Positions 1 through 5,512 of a stretch of DNA of 6,241 nt are shown piece by piece. Both the position numbers and the translations under genes were made by a program. The notes below the pieces were generated by a model. It did no database searches. It saw nothing but the letters and a program-made list of their open reading frames with translations, and was not told where the DNA came from. This DNA is from Spirochaetae bacterium HGW-Spirochaetae-9. GTDB lineage: Bacteria; Spirochaetota; Spirochaetia; Treponematales; Rectinemataceae. Position 1 is the stretch's first letter. Every line of letters starts with the position of its first letter. The stretch spans positions 1 through 6,241 of the forward strand of contig PGXP01000106.1 of assembly GCA_002839205.1 (NCBI GenBank). The letters are read 5' to 3'.

Positions 1-1
1 A

Positions 2-832
2 TCAGCTTCCGTTCTCCCTCAGGATGACGTCCATTTTCGGGAAAGGAATCTCTATACCCTCGGCGGCGAAGCGCTTGTGGATATCAATGATGATTGAATT
101 CTTCACATCCAGCAGCTTCGAAATCTCAAACCACAGGCCGAACAGGATATTGATGCCCGAAGCGTCGAATTTATCGAAAAAAATGAGGGGAGCGGGATTG
201 TCCAGGACATGGATATTTTTCGCCGCAATATCTTTGAGCAGGTCTTTAACCTTTTCCAGATCGGAGCTATAGGCGACGCTCACCCAGACGTCCAGCCTGC
301 GTATGGGAAACCTCGAAATATTGATCACATTGGTCTTTATTATGGTCTCGTTCGGTATGCGGACAAAGCGGTTGTCAAAGGTCTGGAGCTTCACCGAGAG
401 AAGGTCGACCGACATGACAATGCCCGTGATGTCGCCCACCTGGATGGAGTCGCCAATCTGGAAAGGTTTTTCTGAGATGAGGAAGAGCCCGCTTATGAGG
501 TTTGAAATCGATGTCTGGGCGGCGAAGCCGATGGCGATACCAGCGATGCCGGCGGCTCCAAGCAGTGCTGACAGGTCGAGGCCAAAGGCTTTCATGAGCG
601 TGGTCGCGGCAATAACATAGCCGAGATATCTGATGGCCTTCTTGATCATGAGAGCTCGCGGCTCAGGCATCGTCTTCCTGAGCGTTTTTGCGACGATTAT
701 CTGGAGAACCCTGGAAATCACCAGGATGAGGACAAGAGCGAGTCCCACTCCAAGCGCCTTTTTCCAGGATTCGGGCTTCGTCAGGTCGTCCGCGAGGCTT
801 GTGAGAAAATCGGGTATCATGTCGGTATTCAT
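2..832 (-). CDS. mscS: Small-conductance mechanosensitive channel, MscS family
   Basis: This inner-membrane channel opens under membrane tension to release solutes during hypo-osmotic shock. The 276-residue length is close to that of E. coli MscS (286 aa) and implies the minimal three-helix architecture. TM1 is at about 25-48, TM2 at 66-84 and the pore-lining TM3 at about 88-120, with the Gly/Ala packing pattern GAAGIAGIAIGFAAQ (92-106). The family's NLISGLFLISEKPFQIGD (111-128) follows. The beta domain contains VRIPNETI (157-164), and the alpha/beta domain ends in GIEIPFP (259-265), close to the usual MscS C-terminus. The ATG at 832 has a perfect AGGAGG 8 nt upstream, the strongest Shine-Dalgarno sequence in the window, implying independent and efficient initiation. 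The TGA stop occupies bases 2-4, so the gene is complete, but what follows it is not visible. Confidence 0.95.
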   Translation of the reverse strand: MNTDMIPDFLTSLADDLTKPESWKKALGVGLALVLILVISRVLQIIVAKTLRKTMPEPRALMIKKAIRYLGYVIAATTLMKAFGLDLSALLGAAGIAGIAIGFAAQTSISNLISGLFLISEKPFQIGDSIQVGDITGIVMSVDLLSVKLQTFDNRFVRIPNETIIKTNVINISRFPIRRLDVWVSVAYSSDLEKVKDLLKDIAAKNIHVLDNPAPLIFFDKFDASGINILFGLWFEISKLLDVKNSIIIDIHKRFAAEGIEIPFPKMDVILRENGS

Positions 833-840
833 GCTCGCAT

Positions 841-846
841 CCTCCT
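841..846 (-). promoter_or_regulatory. Strong Shine-Dalgarno site of mscS
   Basis: The minus strand reads AGGAGG here, 8 nt before the mscS ATG. It overlaps the TAG stop (845-847) of the preceding gene. It is the only full consensus site in the window and fixes the mscS start at 832. Confidence 0.85.
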
Positions 847-1732
847 AAAGACCTGTGATGCTTCGGAGGAAGCTCACGCCACGACGGATAAAAACCTCAC
901 TCAAGCCCGTCTTTTTCGCTTCATGTATCTTGGTGAGCCCGCGGAAGGGCTTCTCGTCGATGCTGTTCTGCAGCGAACCATCGGCGGTGGCCGTAATCAC
1001 TACCGTATCCGAAACAAGGCTTGAACCTTTCACGTAGAGATTCATGAGATCGGTGAATACGGCCATCCGATTCAGGTCAACTGGCTCTTTCGAGCGATTG
1101 CGCACGACGAGCTTGCATTGGATGAGGGAACGGCAGCGCAGGTACTTGCTCGACGCTTCAGGCGAAACTTCGCTGGCGGCATTGGCACTGCTTATTTGCT
1201 TGTCGAAGGACTTCTCTCCGTTGCAGTAGGGGTCCAGCTCTATAGGCAGGGAAAGGCAGAGGTTCCCCGCCGTCTTGTCGCCGAACCAGGTATTTGAAAC
1301 CGTGAAGGGCGAAGCATGATGGAGAACAATGCCCCCTTCCAGCTCAAACCTGAGAAGAGGAGGAAGGGCGATAGCGAACCATGCCTCCGAACCGGGCAGA
1401 ATCTTGATCTCGTTGCGTGCCGAAACGAGGTAGGGAATTTCGCTCAGACTCGGCCGCAGCCCTATCCGTTTTCCGGCCGATACGGCGAAACTTACAGGAA
1501 GATCCGCTGGCACCTCATCTTCGATCGGTCCCGCGCTTTCCGGATTGAGCTGCTTGAAGGGAATGGGAGCGACGGCGAACTTCCACTCCTCGCCGTTCTT
1601 CCGGACCCATACGGAAGCTCCATCGAGCTTCCAGCTGTACCAGCGCACATCCTTGGGTTCAAAATAGTTCCACATACGTCCATGATACAGGATGAAATCG
1701 AGGAAGTCATTCGCTTTGTGAAAAATGATCAA
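845..1732 (-). CDS. Uncharacterised protein, possibly DUF432-like, paired with MscS
   Basis: I do not recognise this protein with certainty. It is 295 residues long with no signal peptide and no convincing membrane helix, so it is probably cytosolic. It is rich in aromatics near the N-terminus (MWNYFEPKDVRWYSWKLDG, 20-38) and has alternating hydrophobic stretches that suggest beta structure. Blocks that look conserved are NTWFGDKTAGNLCLSLP (147-163), CKLVVRNRSKEPVDLNRMAV (206-225) and the C-terminal segment from about 228. A Ser/Ala-rich stretch around 176-196 looks like a flexible linker. There are four cysteines, at 159, 170, 200 and 206. Its size, the FGD...G-LC-S block and its position before mscS recall DUF432, a family of unknown function that I associate with MscS genes, but this rests on memory. 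The start is a TTG at 1732 overlapping the truA stop (TTGA), with no strong Shine-Dalgarno sequence. The ATG at 1675 (Met20) is an alternative. The coding frame is convincing from operon continuity and the lack of gaps; the function is unknown. Confidence 0.85.
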   Translation of the reverse strand: MIIFHKANDFLDFILYHGRMWNYFEPKDVRWYSWKLDGASVWVRKNGEEWKFAVAPIPFKQLNPESAGPIEDEVPADLPVSFAVSAGKRIGLRPSLSEIPYLVSARNEIKILPGSEAWFAIALPPLLRFELEGGIVLHHASPFTVSNTWFGDKTAGNLCLSLPIELDPYCNGEKSFDKQISSANAASEVSPEASSKYLRCRSLIQCKLVVRNRSKEPVDLNRMAVFTDLMNLYVKGSSLVSDTVVITATADGSLQNSIDEKPFRGLTKIHEAKKTGLSEVFIRRGVSFLRSITGL

Positions 1733-2541
1733 TCAACCGCAGGGGAATCTTCTTGAGAGCGCTTCGCGTGGCCGTGGTTCCGGGGTCCGTACTCCACATT
1801 CCACAGGAAGAGGCCCTGGGGAGGGGCTGTCGGACCTGCCCTTTTCCTGTCACGGCTTTCAAGAATGCTCTTCATGAGGAAGGCCGCGTCCTTTTCATCG
1901 CCGCATTTGGGTTCGAAGAAAAGCATCGTCCCCACGAGGGAGCGCACCATCCTCCAGAGAAAGGCGTTGGCAGACACCTGGTACACAAGCTTTCCACCTT
2001 CGAACCAGAAACTCGAATCCTGTATGAAGCGGCATTTGGAAAGGCTGATGTCCTTGGCCGAGGCAAAGGCCGAAAAGTCATGCTCGCCTGCGATAACCGA
2101 AGCCATAGCATTCAGCTTCCCTATGGAGGGCTGTCGGGAAACATGCCAGGCATAGCGCTGGGAAAAAGCATCCTGGGCATCCCCACAGAGAATGAAATAC
2201 CTGTATTTCCGCAAGGAAGCATCGAAGCGGGCGTGGAAGTCGGGCGGAGCGTCGCCTGCGGCCACAATGCGGATGTCGCGAGGCAGAAGCTGATTGAGGG
2301 CAGGAAGAAACTTCCCGGCCGGTATGGAGACGATATCGGTGAAGAATCCTGCCACCTGGCCGAGAGCATGAACCCCGGCGTCGGTGCGCCCCGCGCCCGT
2401 GAGCCTTACGGGATGGTCATGCATCTTCTCCAGGGCTTTCTCCAGCTCTTCCTGCACCGATCGTGCATTCTTCTGGCGCTGCCAGCCCCCAAAACCCGTG
2501 CCATCGTAGGAAACGACGAGACGGATAGCTCTCTCCTTCAT
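1729..2541 (-). CDS. truA: tRNA pseudouridine(38-40) synthase
   Basis: The enzyme isomerises uridines 38-40 in the anticodon stem-loop of tRNAs to pseudouridine. The 270-residue product carries the N-terminal YDGTGFGGWQRQ (residues 12-23), the catalytic motif TGAGRTDAGVHALGQV (48-63) with the nucleophilic Asp54, a KYRYFI strand, the conserved FLWRMVRSLVGTM segment, and the C-terminal APPQGLFLWNVEY. About 15 residues follow this normal family end, forming a charged tail. The ATG at 2541 overlaps the acpS stop in an ATGA arrangement. A GAGGG directly abuts the ATG and is too close to act as an ordinary Shine-Dalgarno site, so stop-start reinitiation is likely. The end overlaps the next gene by 4 nt (TTGA). 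The assignment is secure. Confidence 0.96.
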   Translation of the reverse strand: MKERAIRLVVSYDGTGFGGWQRQKNARSVQEELEKALEKMHDHPVRLTGAGRTDAGVHALGQVAGFFTDIVSIPAGKFLPALNQLLPRDIRIVAAGDAPPDFHARFDASLRKYRYFILCGDAQDAFSQRYAWHVSRQPSIGKLNAMASVIAGEHDFSAFASAKDISLSKCRFIQDSSFWFEGGKLVYQVSANAFLWRMVRSLVGTMLFFEPKCGDEKDAAFLMKSILESRDRKRAGPTAPPQGLFLWNVEYGPRNHGHAKRSQEDSPAVD

Positions 2542-2924
2542 CCCTCGCCCGCCAGGTTCTCAATGACCACAAGAGCGACGGCGTTTTCCCCCTCATGGGT
2601 GAGTGAACAGTGGATAATGCCTCCGCCCAGCGCTTCAAAGCGCTTCATCGCCGAGCCTTCGAGGATGATGCAGGGTTTGCCGTTATGATTGTTGCGTACG
2701 AGGATATCTTTGAGCCGTACCTGGGCAAGGCCGGTGCCCATCGCCTTCCCCAGGGCTTCCTTCGCGGCAAAGCGCGCCGCGAGGGAGAGGGCGAGGCCTC
2801 CGCCACGAGTTTTCGATGCCGCCAACTCCTCGGCATGGAAATAGCGCTCGACGAGACCCGGTATCGCCAACCAGCGCTGGATTCGCTTCACATGTACGAT
2901 ATCGATGCCTATGCCTTTTATCAC
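2538..2924 (-). CDS. acpS: Holo-[acyl-carrier-protein] synthase
   Basis: The enzyme transfers 4'-phosphopantetheine from coenzyme A to a serine of acyl carrier protein, activating it for fatty acid synthesis in the cytosol. The 128-residue length is typical of the small trimeric AcpS family. Family motifs are visible in order: GIGIDIV (residues 4-10, with Mg-binding Asp8), RYFHAEEL (27-34), RFAAKEALGKAMGTG (51-65, with the metal-binding Glu56), NGKP (81-84) and the C-terminal SLTHEGENAVALVVIE (107-122). The start is a GTG at 2924 whose bases also supply the upstream stop (GTGA overlap). No strong Shine-Dalgarno sequence precedes it, so initiation probably depends on ribosomes finishing the ybbR/cdaR gene. 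The frame leaves no better ATG, and the N-terminus fits the family. The 3' end overlaps truA by 4 nt. Confidence 0.95.
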   Translation of the reverse strand: MIKGIGIDIVHVKRIQRWLAIPGLVERYFHAEELAASKTRGGGLALSLAARFAAKEALGKAMGTGLAQVRLKDILVRNNHNGKPCIILEGSAMKRFEALGGGIIHCSLTHEGENAVALVVIENLAGEG

Positions 2925-3853
2925 TGGAGGCTCACTGTGATGGTCTGAGGTTCGTAGGATTCCACTATCGCTCCTAGAGGGGCTTTCACCACTACATCGA
3001 CCGTATAGGTTCCGGGCTTTGTAAAGGCCGACAGGTCGATGGAGAGCATGGTTTTCTGGTCGAAGCCGGCGAGAGTCTCTTCGGGAATTCTCATCCGCAC
3101 CTGGCCTGTCGGAAGGATGTCGGCGATAACGAGCGAGGGAAGGAGGCCTTCCGGAAGAATGGTGATGTTCACAAAATTCATCACATCCAAGGCCTTTCGC
3201 ACCTTTGCGGCAAATACCACGGCCTCCCTGTCTTCGAGCGAGAGAAGGCTCTCCTTCTTGAGCAGTCGCACATTGACCGTGAAGTCGGATTTTTTTCCGC
3301 TCAGTTCTATCGTATCCGTCGCTATCTCCGTCGTCCGCGCAACGAGGCCGGCCGGGCCTGAGATAGTCACCTCAGCCGGGCTGAGATCGAAGGTGGTGAG
3401 CTCAAAGCCCGATTCGAGGAAGCCCTTGAAGGAAGGCGTCACGGGCACCTTTTTCATCATCCTTTGTTCCAGCCCTATGGCAATCTCCGCCGGCTCGGGA
3501 TGGATTTCCAGAGGATCGGCGGTGAGCGCGTTCCCCCCCTTTTCAAGGCGGATGGGCGCCTTGAATACGCCCTCGCTCTTGTAGGCCACGAGATCCAGCG
3601 ATGCGGAAATCTCATCCTCGCGAATGCCATAGATAACATCGCGCTCGCCCCGCAGGCTCACCCGCACCATGCGCGGATACTGGCTGGAAGGTGCCATTTC
3701 ATCGTTGATGGAGACGGTCAAGGGAATGTTGATCGTCCGCTGCTCGAGGCGGGTGAGATTGAAAAACAGGGTGAGAAGGAGGGCTACTGCCAGGGAGAGA
3801 ACCTTGGCGGGCCAATCGGCGAACAGACTCAGGAAGAAACGTTCAGGCCTCAT
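2921..3853 (-). CDS. cdaR: YbbR-domain protein, probable regulator of diadenylate cyclase (CdaR-like)
   Basis: This is probably a membrane-anchored, extracytoplasmic partner of the diadenylate cyclase encoded just upstream. In Firmicutes the cdaA-cdaR pair is conserved, and CdaR binds CdaA and tunes c-di-AMP output. The 310-residue protein has a short basic N-terminus, the family-like DWPAKVLSLAVALLLTLFFN stretch forming a single membrane anchor (about 17-32), and then only beta-rich sequence. I see three YbbR-like repeats, at about residues 39-130, 134-220 and 225-310. The second carries the typical SPAEVTISGPAGLV segment; the third ends in APLGAIVESYEPQTITVSL. B. subtilis CdaR has four repeats, so this one is slightly shorter. 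The ATG at 3853 lies within the last codons of cdaA and has AGAGG 9 nt upstream. The family call is secure; the regulatory role is inferred from family and context, and YbbR proteins vary in function. Confidence 0.9.
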   Translation of the reverse strand: MRPERFFLSLFADWPAKVLSLAVALLLTLFFNLTRLEQRTINIPLTVSINDEMAPSSQYPRMVRVSLRGERDVIYGIREDEISASLDLVAYKSEGVFKAPIRLEKGGNALTADPLEIHPEPAEIAIGLEQRMMKKVPVTPSFKGFLESGFELTTFDLSPAEVTISGPAGLVARTTEIATDTIELSGKKSDFTVNVRLLKKESLLSLEDREAVVFAAKVRKALDVMNFVNITILPEGLLPSLVIADILPTGQVRMRIPEETLAGFDQKTMLSIDLSAFTKPGTYTVDVVVKAPLGAIVESYEPQTITVSLQ

Positions 3854-4643
3854 AATGCTTTTCCTCTTCCGATGCTGCCTGTTCGCCTTCCAGAAGCTTT
3901 TGGAGTTTTGCCCTCAGTTGCTCACCCGGTATCCCGTAGTAGAGCTTCGAGTCATACGCCAGGGAAATTGCCCCAGTCTCCTCCGACACGACGAGGACGA
4001 CGGCATCGGATTCCTCGGTGATGCCGAGTGCTGCCCGATGGCGGCTGCCGAAACTCTTCTTTATATCCTGCTGGTCGGAGAGGGGAAGAAAGCAGGCTGC
4101 TGCCGCGATCCTGTTGTCCTGAATGACAACTGCCCCATCGTGGAGGGGATTGTCATGGCCAAAAATCGTGACAAGAAGACTTGAAGTCAGCAACGCATCG
4201 AGCCTTATCCCTTTGTCGATGATCTCCTTCAGCCCAACATTCCTGTTGAAGACGAGAAGCGCTCCTCGTTTTGTCTGGGCAAGAATCTCGCAGGCTGTGA
4301 CCGAAGCCTCGATCTGGCTGGCCCGAGGCTGGTTGTTGGCACGGAAAAGCCTGCCTTGCCCGAGGTGCATGAATATCTTCCTCAGCTCCGGCTGGAAAAT
4401 GATGGCGAGGCCTATCACCAAGCCGGGGGCGACGATCCCCAGGATCCAGGTGACCGTGGAGAGCTGGAGAAAAAAGGCGCCGGCATAAATCCCGGCCAGA
4501 AGCAGTATGCCTTTTACCAGCTGCACTGCCTGGGTTTTTACAAGGATCTGATAGGTGTTGTAGATAAGAAAGGCGAGGAGGAGAACATCGAGGACGGGCC
4601 TTATGTAGGTCGTGAACAGAGATCCTACGACGTTCAGGTCCAT
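3843..4643 (-). CDS. cdaA: Membrane-bound diadenylate cyclase (CdaA/DacA type)
   Basis: The enzyme converts two ATP into cyclic di-AMP at the cytoplasmic face of the membrane. The 266-residue product has three hydrophobic segments (about residues 15-30, 38-60 and 65-84) followed by a DisA_N cyclase domain. Both catalytic signatures are intact: the DGA motif in NPLHDGAVVI (Asp169) and the RHR motif in GSRHRAALGITE (201-203), followed by SEETG (220-224). The length matches CdaA enzymes (about 270 aa). The ATG at 4643 was chosen because the protein then begins with MDLN just before the first membrane helix, as is usual in the family, and because AAGGGGG lies 4 nt upstream. The frame is open back to an ATG at 4856, but that 71-codon extension is Arg/Ser-rich, lies within folP and has no counterpart in the family. 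The start overlaps folP by 10 nt and the end overlaps ybbR by 11 nt. The C-terminal tail after residue 252 is Glu-rich and probably flexible. Confidence 0.96.
   Translation of the reverse strand: MDLNVVGSLFTTYIRPVLDVLLLAFLIYNTYQILVKTQAVQLVKGILLLAGIYAGAFFLQLSTVTWILGIVAPGLVIGLAIIFQPELRKIFMHLGQGRLFRANNQPRASQIEASVTACEILAQTKRGALLVFNRNVGLKEIIDKGIRLDALLTSSLLVTIFGHDNPLHDGAVVIQDNRIAAAACFLPLSDQQDIKKSFGSRHRAALGITEESDAVVLVVSEETGAISLAYDSKLYYGIPGEQLRAKLQKLLEGEQAASEEEKHYEA
3863..3867 (-). promoter_or_regulatory. Shine-Dalgarno site of ybbR/cdaR
   Basis: The minus strand reads AGAGG, 9 nt before the ATG at 3853. The site lies inside the Glu-rich tail codons of cdaA, so the two genes are interlocked and probably translated in a fixed ratio. 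Confidence 0.65.
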
Positions 4644-5512
4644 TGATCCCCCTTCTGCTTCTGTCTCGCCGCGGCGAAAACGCCGAGAGCGTCCCTTGTC
4701 GCCGCGACATCGTGAACCCTGAAAATATCGGCGCCTTGTACCCAGGCGGCGCAGGCGGCTCCCAGGCTCCCGGCGAGCCGATTCTCGACTGGCTGACCGG
4801 TGAGTTCGCCGATAAAACGTTTTCGCGACAAGCCCACAAGAACAGGATACCCGCAATCGGCCAGCAGAGAAAGCCTCCGCAGCAGATCGAGATTGTGGGC
4901 AAGAAGCTTGCCGAAACCTATGCCTGGATCGAACACGATGCTTGAGGGCGAAATGCCCGCATCAAGGGCTCTCCTCGCCGCGGCGAGAAGAAAATCCCTC
5001 ACTTCGGCGGCACAGTCGCCATAGACAGGGTCGCTCTGCATCGTGGCCGGGTTTCCGCGCATGTGCATGAGGATGATGGCAGCGCCGGATCTGGCCACGG
5101 CGTCGGCCATTCCGGGTGCGCCGAGCGCGCCGATGTCGTTTATCATGTCAGCCCCCTCATCCAGGGCTGCCCTGGCGACATCGGCGCGTCGGGTATCCAC
5201 CGAAAGCAGGGCCTTCGACCTTTTTCTGAACTCCCGTATGGCAGGGATGAGCCTTTTGGCTTCCTCTTCGGGGCTTACCGGCTCAGAGCCTGGCCTCGTC
5301 GATTCGGCGCCGAAATCGAGTATATCGGCTCCTTCCTCCACAAGCGCGAGGGCCCGTTCGGCAGCCTGGATTGGATCCGGCCTGCGGCTCTCGCCAAAGA
5401 AGGAATCGGGCGTCACATTGACAATGCCCATGATCACCGGCCTTAGGCCGAGTTCGAGCGTCCTAGAGCCTGGCAGCGACAGGCAACGCTTCATAGACCC
5501 TCGTGGCTTCAT
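4634..5512 (-). CDS. folP: Dihydropteroate synthase
   Basis: The enzyme joins p-aminobenzoate to 6-hydroxymethyl-7,8-dihydropterin pyrophosphate to form dihydropteroate, in cytosolic folate synthesis; it is the classical sulfonamide target. The TIM-barrel signatures are complete: MGIVNVTPDSF (residues 28-38), DILDFGAESTRPG (63-75), SVDTR (104-108), MINDIG (123-128), DPGIGFGK (195-202), SRKRF (229-233) and RVHDV (265-269). The ligand-binding residues known from the E. coli enzyme (Asn22, Asp56, Asp96, Asn115, Asp185, Lys221, Arg255, His257) all recur here at a constant offset of +10, so the enzyme should be active. The length of 292 aa is normal. The ATG at 5512 overlaps the end of dxs by 50 nt and has AAGGG at 5522-5526, 9 nt upstream. 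A second in-frame ATG at 5494 (Met7) has GAGGG only 3 nt upstream and is equally compatible with the family's N-terminus. The 3' end overlaps cdaA by 10 nt. Confidence 0.96.
   Translation of the reverse strand: MKPRGSMKRCLSLPGSRTLELGLRPVIMGIVNVTPDSFFGESRRPDPIQAAERALALVEEGADILDFGAESTRPGSEPVSPEEEAKRLIPAIREFRKRSKALLSVDTRRADVARAALDEGADMINDIGALGAPGMADAVARSGAAIILMHMRGNPATMQSDPVYGDCAAEVRDFLLAAARRALDAGISPSSIVFDPGIGFGKLLAHNLDLLRRLSLLADCGYPVLVGLSRKRFIGELTGQPVENRLAGSLGAACAAWVQGADIFRVHDVAATRDALGVFAAARQKQKGDQWT
4648..4654 (-). promoter_or_regulatory. Shine-Dalgarno site deciding the cdaA start
   Basis: The minus strand reads AAGGGGG, 4 nt before the ATG at 4643 and inside the last folP codons. It supports a 266-residue CdaA over the longer open frame that begins at 4856. 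Confidence 0.65.

Noticed and set aside
833..844. Promoter or terminator in the gap between the unknown gene and mscS
   Set aside because: The only gap in the window is 12 nt and is taken up by the mscS ribosome-binding region; there is no room for a promoter or hairpin terminator.
1753..2688. 311-codon open frame on the plus strand opposite truA and acpS
   Set aside because: It is fully antisense to two well-supported enzymes with intact motifs, shows no recognisable domain, and is a by-product of codon bias in moderately GC-rich DNA.
3464..4184. Plus-strand open frames of 171-185 codons opposite cdaA and ybbR
   Set aside because: Shadows of conserved minus-strand genes, with no family features and no credible upstream context.
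4153..4902. 249-codon minus-strand open frame overlapping cdaA and folP
   Set aside because: It is a different frame of the same strand as cdaA; the translation is Arg/Pro/Ser-rich without domains, while the cdaA frame has complete catalytic motifs.
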